Assembly (NCBI GenBank): GCA_019918135.1 | Contig: WBZZ01006388.1 | Span: 50,001-114,000 of the forward strand | Origin: Paulinella micropora | Taxonomy: Eukaryota; Cercozoa; Imbricatea; Euglyphida; Paulinellidae | DNA length: 64,000 bases | Direction of reading: 5' to 3' | Shown: one piece after another, positions 46,501 through 61,500 of the stretch | How the letters are laid out: each line of letters begins with the position of its first letter | How positions within the stretch are numbered: position 1 is the stretch's first letter | Program-made: the position numbers and the translations under genes | Notes under the pieces: model-generated | The model's input: only the letters and a program-made list of their open reading frames with translations | What the model was told of the DNA's origin: nothing | Databases searched by the model: none

Positions 46501-49500
46501 ATGCTGGGAGAAATGCAGACGTTCGTGCATTCGCGCTCATTCACGAGTTTTGGACATTCTCGCCCATCGCCCACAGGTGTCTGCACTACCGGTCTGACCT
46601 GAATCCGCTTGCCTGTTCCACATGCAACAGAGCACTGACCGAATGCCCCAAAGGGTCCGACTTCGCAGTCGACCGGGCAGACAATTTCATTGCATCCTTG
46701 CGTGTCTACTAGCGCAGGACACTGTTGTCCGTGAGTGCTGGGTTGAGTGACAATCGTTCGCGTCCGAGATTTGGTGCCACCACCACACAGCTGACTGCAA
46801 TTGCTGAAATCGCTCCAGCTGCTCACCACGCAATCCACAGGTGGCCAGGGGACAGCAACCAAGCCAAATGTATCTCGTTCGAAGGAAGTCGCATTAGCAC
46901 ATGCAAAATTTCCCAAGAACGTCGCTGGTAGATACTTTCCAAACGATAAGTTCGTTAGTTTGCTGGCCAAAAGCATATATTGCTGGTTTGCGCCCAAAGC
47001 AAACCCTGAGGTTGACAGACACACCGTAACATTATCGACGAATCTTGTCATAGCAGGGCCTACATTCAGCCTGGACAGCCGTTTCAGAGAAATGCTGGTA
47101 GTTCCAGTGCTGAAGATCAAACGATACGTGAGCTGAGAAGGATGGACTAGTTGGGCAGTCAGGTCTGTCGCCACAAGCAGACTTCCCTGTGTGACTGAAA
47201 TGCGCCACAGGAGCGCACTGTTTCCCTGCTGCTCAAGAGTTGCTGCGGAACACCCACCTGAGCAGACCACCGATTTGCTGAAGTTGCAAGCATAAGGGTC
47301 TAGTACGCCTGCTTGAGTGTCGAAGTTATGCGCAGAAGGATCAGAACAGCCGATTCGCGAGCAAGCAGTTGCTCCTGCATTATTGGTTGCGAACCCATCC
47401 GCGCAGGGCACGCATGTGGTATGGTCATTGCTGGGGATCGTGTTGACAGGGCACGACATGCATTCACCGAACCGAGTACCAGGAGACACAGAATATGTTC
47501 CGACGGGACATAACGGACAAGTTCCTTGCGCGGTTTGCCCTGTGCTGGACGCAGTGCCAGGTGGACAGGTACCAGATGGTGTGCACACGCTACTGCCCGC
47601 CACAGCTGTGTGCAGTGCTGGACACACAGTGCAGAAGGTTAGACCATCCTGCGCCGCATAGGAATTTTCAGGACAGAGATTGCATTGTGTGCTGCCAGCG
47701 GTAGTGGATATCGAGCCCTTGAGACATTTCTTACAATAAGGATCGGCAGTTCCGCTGCTGCTGAAATAGCCGGGTGGGCACGTCAAGGGTTCTACTGCCA
47801 CAGTAAACTCACATGTCCTTGAGTTTCCTGCAAAGTCTCGGGTTTCCCACTCAACTGTAGTGACTCCGCTCGGGAAAACATTGATAGCATCAGGTCCTCG
47901 ACGCTGCACGGCTGATACGAAGCCGTCGACCGCGTCTTGAGCAGTCAAGCCTGAATAACTTGCGATGGTGGCTTGCCCATTTATATCGGATAACAGGCCC
48001 GTAGATACAAAAGGAGGACACCTTTGCTGCAAAATGGGAGCCTCGCCATCGTAGATTGTTACTGCAAAGGTGCAAGCAGATGTGACCCCCGCAAGGGAAG
48101 TTGCTTCATACTTGACCAACGTGGTACCAACAGGAAACAACACTCCTGAAGGAAATCCCTGACGTAAGACAACCAACGCGCCCGTGGTTCCTGACTGCGG
48201 GGTGGCATACGTGGCCATGCCAGTCTTTGAGTTGTTTTGGGTGGGAAACCTCACGTCAGTTGGGCAGGTCAGCTGAGGCGGCGAGGTATCCACACACTCC
48301 CCAGCTACTTTGGTGAATCCTACATTGCATTTGCATGCGCCCTCCCCTTTTGTCAGATCTTCGAGGCCGGTGGTTGCATCCGCACCCGAGTTGGCAGGGC
48401 AGTTCTGACATACGCCGTATGAGTTGAAGAACTGCGGGGGACAGTTTGCTTCGCAAGCAGTGTTAGCTTGGTTGGGGGACGAGCCCACTGGACAGCTCAA
48501 GTAGAAAGGACCAGTTTTATAAGCGAACTTTACATTCTGAGCGCAAGCGTTGGGTGACAACGAAAGGCCGACTCCGGCTGCAAACTGCGTATTCAGTTTC
48601 ACAGAGGGGAATGGCTGGCCAAAGGTTTGGAATTCGTTGTTGCTGAATGATTGTAGCTCACCTGTCAGTATGGTATCAGCCACCGTGGGCACACTCACTA
48701 AATTGGAAGGTCTCCAGCGATAGACCACACGATACTTGCCAGTGATAAGTGCCTTGTGATTTAGACTCACAGCCGTGTTCTTCCCGTCATGAAAATAAAA
48801 GTGAGCACTTGAGTTGGTAAAGACACCCAATCGCTTGACGGTATTCCTGAAAGAAGCCAGGGATAAGAAGACATTCGCGACACCACCAGTGCTGGCGCTG
48901 GGGTTCCATTCGAAAGAGAAAATACCATACCCAAAAGCTAATCTTGGATTCTGAGGAAGAGGTTCTACGGGCATGTAACAGGTAGCGAAATTCAGCGCGT
49001 CAGCCGCAGGCGCGGACTTCGAAGTAGCACACACCTGGTTTGTGACTGTGCAGGCAGCCGACCATTTCCCCGACGCTTCAGGCCATGCGGAAGAGGTTTG
49101 CAACATGGACCTCCTTCTCGCTCCTGTAGTCAACGAGGCCGTGCCTGTCGCGCACTCGAACCTTCCCGGAAGATCGAGTTCAATGCATGCGTCCACCCCG
49201 TTGATGGTCCCGCAATTATTGGCGGGTGTGGAACATTCATTTAGCGATGCTGAAGGAGGGTCGCAACATTGTTCCAATGTACAGGGCCCGCTGCATATAA
49301 ATGCACCGGACTTCAAGGTGTAAGTGAATCCGTTGAAGGTACCGCAATGGTCCTCAGTGCAGATTTCATCACAGTCGTTGACTGCACCCGCTGGACCACC
49401 CTTCGGTACATAGCCATTTGGACACGCTACCGGTTTGCACGTGGCGTTTGATCCGCCCTCGGAATAAAATCCAGAATTACAAATGGAGCAGTCATTTAAT

Positions 49501-52500
49501 TTGAAACCACCTATGGCTTTCGGCACGTAGCCAGGATCACAGAAGACTGGCGCACAGAGCGTGGATCCACCCGTGGAAAATTTCCCCGCAGTACAAGAAA
49601 TACAGTCTGACACGCTGGTAGCGTTCTGCCGACCCTGCTGGCCAGCTACGCAGGTCATTGCGCTGCAGACAGGAGGGGCAGGTCCAAACACTGAACCCAG
49701 GGCACCTACGTATCCCTGAAGACAGTCACCGCAGGCGCCGTTGGCTGCTCCCGGATTTGGTGGAGAACGGAGGATGGATGAGCAAGATGCAAATAGAGTG
49801 TTCTGTGTTGCAGTGCAGGTCACTGAGACATATTGTCCTGGTTGAGCGACAGAGCAAGGGCTACAGCTCTCTATTGCAGAGACCGAAGTGCTGGCATCGA
49901 CTCCCGATAGGCCGTAGAAACCACTCTTGCAGCTGCCGCACTGACCCGTAACTTGAGAGTTAACCCTGTTCGCACTGGAGCAGGTCTTGAAGATGGTAAT
50001 ACTGGTCGGTGTACACGGTTGCGATACGTAATTGCCAAAATCAGCTGTTGGGCAGGCTTGGCAGTCGTACAGCGTGACCGAGGTGGCTAGATTACCTGGT
50101 GTCCCATAGTAACCAGTCTGACAATTCCCGCAGCTTGCGCTGCTTCCAGCATCTGCGTCGTTCCGCTTGATGTTCGAACATGATTGACAAGTGAACCCGC
50201 TCAAGTTCAAAGCATAAGAGGCAGAGTCCGGCGGCTGGTAAACACAGAGTCCTGTCACAGTCGGGATCTGGATGAAACCCAATAGACAGCGCACACTACA
50301 GGAGTCCTGCGCACCAAACGCCTGCCCTTGCTGTGGGCAATTCAAGGTCTCAGCGCCGGGAGGTACCACCACTTGCGAGGCATTGCAAGTTGGTCGAACA
50401 CACGAAATCGCACCACCCACGTACGCCAAGCCTGCCTGATTAGTTTGCGTTTGGCAGATGGCAGGGGTACTGGATTGGATCTTGTATCCTTCTTTGCAAA
50501 CAAAACGGCATTCATCACCCGGTGTGCCAGCCGCAGGACACTGGGAAGGAGAAAACGCTGCGTTAATGTCCAGTGCACTCGGGTCGGAAGATCGCACACA
50601 GACGTTCCCTGTCGGGACGCAATAACCCTTCGTCTTACTGAAACTGAAACCAGTGGAACATATGCACGTATATCCATTCTGGGTTGCAGCATTTTGATCA
50701 CTGCATGTCGCCTGTGCGTCACTGCCATTTTTACACGGGTTGGGTGTAGGACAAAGCGGTACACAGTTGATAACTCCGTCTTGATAACTAGCCGTAACGG
50801 CACCAGTATTAGCTTTACATACCGCAGGGCGCGGGTTGATGGTTGTGTCAGAGACGTAACCCGTTGTACATACGAGCTGACATGTATCGTTGAAGTTGCC
50901 GGGGTTGGGGCATAGGCCGAGCATAGTATGAGAACCTGGCGCAGGCAAAAGGGCAGCACATGTGGAAGCGATACAGGTTATGTTTGGTGCGGTGTAGGCC
51001 GCGGTTGCACCCGTGCCCGGTTGGCAAACACCAGGAAAACTGCTGGAAGCCTGTACCGCGTAGCCATCACTGCATTTGAGCGCGCACGTATCGGCAGAAG
51101 GCGTCCACTTGCCACCATTTCGACAGTTTGCAATGTCCAGGATTACTCCAACGGGAAGGCCACCACTAGGTAAGGCACAAGCTACGGGTTCACAGGGATA
51201 CACAGCACCCTGGTACTGGCTTGACGACGTACACGTTCCCGAGTATGCAAGTTGATTCTTGTAACCATTTCCGCAGGCAACAGTGCAATTTTCACCTATA
51301 TAACCTCCTGTCGGGCAGGTTGCTGGATTGTAAACTGCACCTGTTGGGAGAACGTTTACATTCAGGGTACAGGTGATCGTTCCGACTGATTGGGATGGGG
51401 AGGGCGTTTGCGTTAAGCTCGTCGTGACCGATGCACTGGCTGAGGGGGACGAACTTGGGGATGTAGTGGCTGACAACGTTACGCTGGCAGTGGCTGAAGG
51501 GGAAATGGAAACAGTTGGGCTCTCCGACGCGGAGGCCGTAACACTGGCACTTGCAGAAGAGCTGGATGTCACACTCGGGGACGCTGATACACTGATGCTT
51601 ACAGACGGCGTGGCCGACCGAGAAATCGTCACGCTCACAGAACTAGTGGCAGACTGGGAAGCCGTCACACTCACCGAGCTGCTGAAAGACTGAGAAGCCG
51701 TCACGCTCACCGAGCTCGTCACAGACTGAAACACGCTTGCGAATGCTGTCGCGGAATGGGAAGCCGTCACGCTCACAGAACTAGTGGCAGATACCGAACC
51801 CGAGGCAGTTGCAGACTGAGAAGCCGTCACGCTCGCAGACGCCGTGGCCGACTGAGAAGCCGTGACGCTCAACGAGCTCGTCACAGACTCAGATACCGAG
51901 CTCGTCGCCGACTGAGAAGCTGAAACGCTCACCGAGCTCGTCGCAGACTGAGAAGCCGTCACGCTCACCGAGCGCGTCGCAGACCAAGAAACCAAAACGC
52001 TCACCGAGCTCGTCGCAGACTGAGAAATCGAAACGCTCACCGAGCTCGTCGCAGACTGAGAAGCCGAAACGCTCACCGAGCTCGTCGCAGACTGAGAAGC
52101 CGAAACGCTCACCGAGCTGGTCGCAGACTGAGACGCCGAAACGCTCACCGAGCTCGTCGCAGACTGAGAAGCCGAAACGCTCACCGAGCTGGTCGCAGAC
52201 TGAGAAGCCGAAACGCTCACCGAGCTCGTCGCAGACTGAGAAGCCGAAACGCTCACCGAGCTGGTCGCAGACTGAGAAGCCGAAACGCTCACCGAGCTGG
52301 TCGCAGACTGAGAAGCCGAAACGCTCACAGAGTTCGTCGCGGATTGAGAAATAGAACTTGTCGCAGACTGAGAAGCCGAAACGCTGACCGAGCTGGTCGC
52401 AGACTGAGAAGCCGAAACGCTCACCGAGCTGGTCGCAGACTGAGAAGCCGAAACGCTCACCGAGCTCGTCGCAGACTGAGAGGCCGAAACGCTCACCGAG

Positions 52501-55500
52501 CTCGTCGCGGATTGAGAAATAGAACTTGTCCCAGACTGAGAAGCCGAAACGCTCACCGAGATGGTCGCAGACTGAGAGCCGTGACGCTCACGAGCTCGTC
52601 GCAGACTGAGAAGCCGAAACGCTCACCGAGCTCGTCGCAGACTGAGAAGCCGAAACGCTCACCGAGCTCGTCGCGATGAGAGAGCCGAAACGCTCACCGA
52701 GCTCGTCGCAGACTGAGAAGCCGAAACGCTCACCGAGCTCGTCGCAGACTGAGAAGCCGAAACGCTCACCGAGCTCGTCGCAGACTGAGAAGCCGAAACG
52801 CTCACCGAGCTAGTCGCAGACTGAGAAGCCGAAACGCTCACCGAGCTGGTCGCAGACTGAGAAGCCGAAACGCTCACCGAGCTGGTCGCAGACTGAGAAG
52901 CCGAAACGCTCACCGAGCTCGTCGCAGACTGAGAAGCCGAAACGCTCACCGAGCTCGTCGCAGACTGAGAAGCCGAAACGCTCACCGAGCTCGTCGCAGA
53001 CTGAGAAGCCGAAACGCTCACCGAGCTCGTCGCAGACTGAGAAGCCGAAACGCTCACCGAGCTCGTCGCAGACTGAGAAGCCGAAACGCTCACCGAGCTC
53101 GTCGCAGACTGAGAAGCCGAAACGCTCACCGAGCTCGTCGCAGACTGAGAAGCCGAAACGCTCACCGAGCTCGTCGCAGACTGAGAAGCCGAAACGCTCA
53201 CCGAGCTCGTCGCAGACTGAGAAGCCGAAACGCTCACCGAGCTCGTCGCAGACTGAGAAGCCGAAACGCTCACCGAGCTCGTCGCAGACTGAGAAGCCGA
53301 AACGCTCACCGAGCTCGTCGCAGACTGAGAAGCCGAAACGCTCACCGAGCTCGTCGCAGACTGAGAAGCCGAAACGCTCACCGAGCTCGTCGCAGACTGA
53401 GAAGCCGAAACGCTCACCGAGCTCGTCGCAGACTGAGAAGCCGAAACGCTCACCGAGCTCGTCGCAGACTGAGAAGCCGAAACGCTCACCGAGCTCGTCG
53501 CAGACTGAGAAGCCGAAACGCTCACCGAGCTCGTCGCAGACTGAGAAGCCGAAACGCTCACCGAGCTCGTCGCAGACTGAGAAGCCGAAACGCTCACCGA
53601 GCTCGTCGCAGACTGAGAAGCCGAAACGCTCACCGAGCTCGTCGCAGACTGAGAAGCCGAAACGCTCACCGAGCTCGTCGCAGACTGAGAAGCCGAAACG
53701 CTCACCGAGCTCGTCGCAGACTGAGAAGCCGAAACGCTCACCGAGCTCGTCGCAGACTGAGAAGCCGAAACGCTCACCGAGCTCGTCGCAGACTGAGAAG
53801 CCGAAACGCTCACCGAGCTCGTCGCAGACTGAGAAGCCGAAACGCTCACCGAGCTCGTCGCAGACTGAGAAGCCGAAACGCTCACCGAGCTCGTCGCAGA
53901 CTGAGAAGCCGAAACGCTCACCGAGCTCGTCGCAGACTGAGAAGCCGAAACGCTCACCGAGCTCGTCGCAGACTGAGAAGCCGAAACGCTCACCGAGCTC
54001 GTCGCAGACTGAGAAGCCGAAACGCTCACCGAGCTCGTCGCAGACTGAGAAGCCGAAACGCTCACCGAGCTCGTCGCAGACTGAGAAGCCGAAACGCTCA
54101 CCGAGCTCGTCGCAGACTGAGAAGCCGAAACGCTCACCGAGCTCGTCGCAGACTGAGAAGCCGAAACGCTCACCGAGCTCGTCGCAGACTGAGAAGCCGA
54201 AACGCTCACCGAGCTCGTCGCAGACTGAGAAGCCGAAACGCTCAGACTGAGAAGCCGAAACGCTCACCGAGCTCGTCGCAGACTGAGAAGCCGAAACGCT
54301 CACCGAGCTCGTCGCAGACTGAGAAGCCGAAACGCTCACCGAGCTCGTCGCAGACTGAGAAGCCGAAACGCTCACCGAGCTCGTCGCAGACTGAGAAGCC
54401 GAAACGCTCACCGAGCTCGTCGCAGACTGAGAAGCCGAAACGCTCACCGAGCTCGTCGCAGACTGAGAAGCCGAAACGCTCACCGAGCTCGTCGCAGACT
54501 GAGAAGCCGAAACGCTCACCGAGCTCGTCGCAGACTGAGAAGCCGAAACGCTCACCGAGCTCGTCGCAGACTGAGAAGCCGAAACGCTCACCGAGCTCGT
54601 CGCAGACTGAGAAGCCGAAACGCTCACCGAGCTCGTCGCAGACTGAGAAGCCGAAACGCTCACCGAGCTCGTCGCAGACTGAGAAGCCGAAACGCTCACC
54701 GAGCTCGTCGCAGACTGAGAAGCCGAAACGCTCACCGAGCTCGTCGCAGACTGAGAAGCCGAAACGCTCACCGAGCTCGTCGCAGACTGAGAAGCCGAAA
54801 CGCTCACCGAGCTCGTCGCAGACTGAGAAGCCGAAACGCTCACCGAGCTCGTCGCAGACTGAGAAGCCGAAACGCTCACCGAGCTCGTCGCAGACTGAGA
54901 AGCCGAAACGCTCACCGAGCTCGTCGCAGACTGAGAAGCCGAAACGCTCACCGAGCTCGTCGCAGACTGAGAAGCCGAAACGCTCACCGAGCTCGTCGCA
55001 GACTGAGAAGCCGAAACGCTCACCGAGCTCGTCGCAGACTGAGAAGCCGAAACGCTCACCGAGCTCGTCGCAGACTGAGAAGCCGAAACGCTCACCGAGC
55101 TCGTCGCAGACTGAGAAGCCGAAACGCTCACCGAGCTCGTCGCAGACTGAGAAGCCGAAACGCTCACCGAGCTCGTCGCAGACTGAGAAGCCGAAACGCT
55201 CACCGAGCTCGTCGCAGACTGAGAAGCCGAAACGCTCACCGAGCTCGTCGCAGACTGAGAAGCCGAAACGCTCACCGAGCTCGTCGCAGACTGAGAAGCC
55301 GAAACGCTCACCGAGCTCGTCGCAGACTGAGAAGCCGAAACGCTCACCGAGCTCGTCGCAGACTGAGAAGCCGAAACGCTCACCGAGCTCGTCGCAGACT
55401 GAGAAGCCGAAACGCTCACCGAGCTCGTCGCAGACTGAGAAGCCGAAACGCTCACCGAGCTCGTCGCAGACTGAGAAGCCGAAACGCTCACCGAGCTCGT

Positions 55501-58500
55501 CGCAGACTGAGAAGCCGAAACGCTCACCGAGCTCGTCGCAGACTGAGAAGCCGAAACGCTCACCGAGCTCGTCGCAGACTGAGAAGCCGAAACGCTCACC
55601 GAGCTCGTCGCAGACTGAGAAGCCGAAACGCTCACCGAGCTCGTCGCAGACTGAGAAGCCGAAACGCTCACCGAGCTCGTCGCAGACTGAGAAGCCGAAA
55701 CGCTCACCGAGCTCGTCGCAGACTGAGAAGCCGAAACGCTCACCGAGCTCGTCGCAGACTGAGAAGCCGAAACGCTCACCGAGCTCGTCGCAGACTGAGA
55801 AGCCGAAACGCTCACCGAGCTCGTCGCAGACTGAGAAGCCGAAACGCTCACCGAGCTCGTCGCAGACTGAGAAGCCGAAACGCTCACCGAGCTCGTCGCA
55901 GACTGAGAAGCCGAAACGCTCACCGAGCTCGTCGCAGACTGAGAAGCCGAAACGCTCACCGAGCTCGTCGCAGACTGAGAAGCCGAAACGCTCACCGAGC
56001 TCGTCGCAGACTGAGAAGCCGAAACGCTCACCGAGCTCGTCGCAGACTGAGAAGCCGAAACGCTCACCGAGCTCGTCGCAGACTGAGAAGCCGAAACGCT
56101 CACCGAGCTCGTCGCAGACTGAGAAGCCGAAACGCTCACCGAGCTCGTCGCAGACTGAGAAGCCGAAACGCTCACCGAGCTCGTCGCAGACTGAGAAGCC
56201 GAAACGCTCACCGAGCTCGTCGCAGACTGAGAAGCCGAAACGCTCACCGAGCTCGTCGCAGACTGAGAAGCCGAAACGCTCACCGAGCTCGTCGCAGACT
56301 GAGAAGCCGAAACGCTCACCGAGCTCGTCGCAGACTGAGAAGCCGAAACGCTCACCGAGCTCGTCGCAGACTGAGAAGAACTGTCGCAGACTGAGAAGCC
56401 GAAACGCTCACCGAGCTCGTCGCAGACTGAGAAGCCGAAACGCTCACCGAGCTCGTCGCAGACTGAGAAGCCGAAACGCTCACCGAGCTCGTCGCAGACT
56501 GAGAAGCCGAAACGCTCACCGAGCTCGTCGCAGACTGAGAAGCCGAAACGCTCACCGAGCTCGTCGCAGACTGAGAAGCCGAAACGCTCACCGAGCTCGT
56601 CGCAGACTGAGAAGCCGAAACGCTCACCGAGCTCGTCGCAGACTGAGAAACGAAGCTCGTCGCAGACTGAGAAGCCGAAACGCTCACCGAGCTCGTCGCA
56701 GACTGAGAAGCCGAAACGCTCACCGAGCTCGTCGCAGACTGAGAAGCCGAAACGCTCACCGAGCTCGTCGCAGACTGAGAAGCCGAAACGCTCACCGAGC
56801 TCGTCGCAGACTGAGAAGCCGAAACGCTCACCGAGCTCGTCGCAGACTGAGAAGCCGAAACGCTCACCGAGCTCGTCGCAGACTGAGAAGCCGAAACGCT
56901 CACCGAGCTCGTCGCAGACTGAGAAGCCGAAACGCTCACCGAGCTCGTCGCAGACTGAGAAGCCGAAACGCTCACCGAGCTCGTCGCAGACTGAGAAGCC
57001 GAAACGCTCACCGAGCTCGTCGCAGACTGAGAAGCCGAAACGCTCACCGAGCTCGTCGCAGACTGAGAAGCCGAAACGCTCACCGAGCTCGTCGCAGACT
57101 GAGAAGCCGAAACGCTCACCGAGCTCGTCGCAGACTGAGAAGCCGAAACGCTCACCGAGCTCGTCGCAGACTGAGAAGCCGAAACGCTCACCGAGCTCGT
57201 CGCAGACTGAGAAGCCGAAACGCTCACCGAGCTCGTCGCAGACTGAGAAGCCGAAACGCTCACCGAGCTCGTCGCAGACTGAGAAGCCGAAACGCTCACC
57301 GAGCTCGTCGCAGACTGAGAAGCCGAAACGCTCACCGAGCTCGTCGCAGACTGAGAAGCCGAAACGCTCACCGAGCTCGTCGCAGACTGAGAAGCCGAAA
57401 CGCTCACCGAGCTCGTCGCAGACTGAGAAGCCGAAACGCTCACCGAGCTCGTCGCAGACTGAGAAGCCGAAACGCTCACCGAGCTCGTCGCAGACTGAGA
57501 AGCCGAAACGCTCACCGAGCTCGTCGCAGACTGAGAAGCCGAAACGCTCACCGAGCTCGTCGCAGACTGAGAAGCCGAAACGCTCACCGAGCTCGTCGCA
57601 GACTGAGAAGCCGAAACGCTCACCGAGCTCGTCGCAGACTGAGAAGCCGAAACGCTCACCGAGCTCGTCGCAGACTGAGAAGCCGAAACGCTCACCGAGC
57701 TCGTCGCAGACTGAGAAGCCGAAACGCTCACCGAGCTCGTCGCAGACTGAGAAGCCGAAACGCTCACCGAGCTCGTCGCAGACTGAGAAGCCGAAACGCT
57801 CACCGAGCTCGTCGCAGACTGAGAAGCCGAAACGCTCACCGAGCTCGTCGCAGACTGAGAAGCCGAAACGCTCACCGAGCTCGTCGCAGACTGAGAAGCC
57901 GAAACGCTCACCGAGCTCGTCGCAGACTGAGAAGCCGAAACGCTCACCGAGCTCGTCGCAGACTGAGAAGCCGAAACGCTCACCGAGCTCGTCGCAGACT
58001 GAGAAGCCGAAACGCTCACCGAGCTCGTCGCAGACTGAGAAGCCGAAACGCTCACCGAGCTCGTCGCAGACTGAGAAGCCGAAACGCTCACCGAGCTCGT
58101 CGCAGACTGAGAAGCCGAAACGCTCACCGAGCTCGTCGCAGACTGAGAAGCCGAAACGCTCACCGAGCTCGTCGCAGACTGAGAAGCCGAAACGCTCACC
58201 GAGCTCGTCGCAGACTGAGAAGCCGAAACGCTCACCGAGCTCGTCGCAGACTGAGAAGCCGAAACGCTCACCGAGCTCGTCGCAGACTGAGAAGCCGAAA
58301 CGCTCACCGAGCTCGTCGCAGACTGAGAAGCCGAAACGCTCACCGAGCTCGTCGCAGACTGAGAAGCCGAAACGCTCACCGAGCTCGTCGCAGACTGAGA
58401 AGCCGAAACGCTCACCGAGCTCGTCGCAGACTGAGAAGCCGAAACGCTCACCGAGCTCGTCGCAGACTGAGAAGCCGAAACGCTCACCGAGCTCGTCGCA

Positions 58501-61500
58501 GACTGAGAAGCCGAAACGCTCACCGAGCTCGTCGCAGACTGAGAAGCCGAAACGCTCACCGAGCTCGTCGCAGACTGAGAAGCCGAAACGCTCACCGAGC
58601 TCGTCGCAGACTGAGAAGCCGAAACGCTCACCGAGCTCGTCGCAGACTGAGAAGCCGAAACGCTCACCGAGCTCGTCGCAGACTGAGAAGCCGAAACGCT
58701 CACCGAGCTCGTCGCAGACTGAGAAGCCGAAACGCTCACCGAGCTCGTCGCAGACTGAGAAGCCGAAACGCTCACCGAGCTCGTCGCAGACTGAGAAGCC
58801 GAAACGCTCACCGAGCTCGTCGCAGACTGAGAAGCCGAAACGCTCACCGAGCTCGTCGCAGACTGAGAAGCCGAAACGCTCACCGAGCTCGTCGCAGACT
58901 GAGAAGCCGAAACGCTCACCGAGCTCGTCGCAGACTGAGAAGCCGAAACGCTCACCGAGCTCGTCGCAGACTGAGAAGCCGAAACGCTCACCGAGCTCGT
59001 CGCAGACTGAGAAGCCGAAACGCTCACCGAGCTCGTCGCAGACTGAGAAGCCGAAACGCTCACCGAGCTCGTCGCAGACTGAGAAGCCGAAACGCTCACC
59101 GAGCTCGTCGCAGACTGAGAAGCCGAAACGCTCACCGAGCTCGTCGCAGACTGAGAAGCCGAAACGCTCACCGAGCTCGTCGCAGACTGAGAAGCCGAAA
59201 CGCTCACCGAGCTCGTCGCAGACTGAGAAGCCGAAACGCTCACCGAGCTCGTCGCAGACTGAGAAGCCGAAACGCTCACCGAGCTCGTCGCAGACTGAGA
59301 AGCCGAAACGCTCACCGAGCTCGTCGCAGACTGAGAAGCCGAAACGCTCACCGAGCTCGTCGCAGACTGAGAAGCCGAAACGCTCACCGAGCTCGTCGCA
59401 GACTGAGAAGCCGAAACGCTCACCGAGCTCGTCGCAGACTGAGAAGCCGAAACGCTCACCGAGCTCGTCGCAGACTGAGAAGCCGAAACGCTCACCGAGC
59501 TCGTCGCAGACTGAGAAGCCGAAACGCTCACCGAGCTCGTCGCAGACTGAGAAGCCGAAACGCTCACCGAGCTCGTCGCAGACTGAGAAGCCGAAACGCT
59601 CACCGAGCTCGTCGCAGACTGAGAAGCCGAAACGCTCACCGAGCTCGTCGCAGACTGAGAAGCCGAAACGCTCACCGAGCTCGTCGCAGACTGAGAAGCC
59701 GAAACGCTCACCGAGCTCGTCGCAGACTGAGAAGCCGAAACGCTCACCGAGCTCGTCGCAGACTGAGAAGCCGAAACGCTCACCGAGCTCGTCGCAGACT
59801 GAGAAGCCGAAACGCTCACCGAGCTCGTCGCAGACTGAGAAGCCGAAACGCTCACCGAGCTCGTCGCAGACTGAGAAGCCGAAACGCTCACCGAGCTCGT
59901 CGCAGACTGAGAAGCCGAAACGCTCACCGAGCTCGTCGCAGACTGAGAAGCCGAAACGCTCACCGAGCTCGTCGCAGACTGAGAAGCCGAAACGCTCACC
60001 GAGCTCGTCGCAGACTGAGAAGCCGAAACGCTCACCGAGCTCGTCGCAGACTGAGAAGCCGAAACGCTCACCGAGCTCGTCGCAGACTGAGAAGCCGAAA
60101 CGCTCACCGAGCTCGTCGCAGACTGAGAAGCCGAAACGCTCACCGAGCTCGTCGCAGACTGAGAAGCCGAAACGCTCACCGAGCTCGTCGCAGACTGAGA
60201 AGCCGAAACGCTCACCGAGCTCGTCGCAGACTGAGAAGCCGAAACGCTCACCGAGCTCGTCGCAGACTGAGAAGCCGAAACGCTCACCGAGCTCGTCGCA
60301 GACTGAGAAGCCGAAACGCTCACCGAGCTCGTCGCAGACTGAGAAGCCGAAACGCTCACCGAGCTCGTCGCAGACTGAGAAGCCGAAACGCTCACCGAGC
60401 TCGTCGCAGACTGAGAAGCCGAAACGCTCACCGAGCTCGTCGCAGACTGAGAAGCCGAAACGCTCACCGAGCTCGTCGCAGACTGAGAAGCCGAAACGCT
60501 CACCGAGCTCGTCGCAGACTGAGAAGCCGAAACGCTCACCGAGCTCGTCGCAGACTGAGAAGCCGAAACGCTCACCGAGCTCGTCGCAGACTGAGAAGCC
60601 GAAACGCTCACCGAGCTCGTCGCAGACTGAGAAGCCGAAACGCTCACCGAGCTCGTCGCAGACTGAGAAGCCGAAACGCTCACCGAGCTCGTCGCAGACT
60701 GAGAAGCCGAAACGCTCACCGAGCTCGTCGCAGACTGAGAAGCCGAAACGCTCACCGAGCTCGTCGCAGACTGAGAAGCCGAAACGCTCACCGAGCTCGT
60801 CGCAGACTGAGAAGCCGAAACGCTCACCGAGCTCGTCGCAGACTGAGAAGCCGAAACGCTCACCGAGCTCGTCGCAGACTGAGAAGCCGAAACGCTCACC
60901 GAGCTCGTCGCAGACTGAGAAGCCGAAACGCTCACCGAGCTCGTCGCAGACTGAGAAGCCGAAACGCTCACCGAGCTCGTCGCAGACTGAGAAGCCGAAA
61001 CGCTCACCGAGCTCGTCGCAGACTGAGAAGCCGAAACGCTCACCGAGCTCGTCGCAGACTGAGAAGCCGAAACGCTCACCGAGCTCGTCGCAGACTGAGA
61101 AGCCGAAACGCTCACCGAGCTCGTCGCAGACTGAGAAGCCGAAACGCTCACCGAGCTCGTCGCAGACTGAGAAGCCGAAACGCTCACCGAGCTCGTCGCA
61201 GACTGAGAAGCCGAAACGCTCACCGAGCTCGTCGCAGACTGAGAAGCCGAAACGCTCACCGAGCTCGTCGCAGACTGAGAAGCCGAAACGCTCACCGAGC
61301 TCGTCGCAGACTGAGAAGCCGAAACGCTCACCGAGCTCGTCGCAGACTGAGAAGCCGAAACGCTCACCGAGCTCGTCGCAGACTGAGAAGCCGAAACGCT
61401 CACCGAGCTCGTCGCAGACTGAGAAGCCGAAACGCTCACCGAGCTCGTCGCAGACTGAGAAGCCGAAACGCTCACCGAGCTCGTCGCAGACTGAGAAGCC

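Noticed and set aside
52344-52679. Plus-strand Arg/Ser-rich frame that looks like an SR protein
   Set aside because: It is the antisense reading of the 36-bp array and is broken by every irregular unit; only the minus-strand frame connects to real domains.
52810-54240. Minus-strand ERFGFSVCDELG repeat as a second protein
   Set aside because: It is an alternative frame of the same array, entered only after the short unit near 54240, and leads to no domain.
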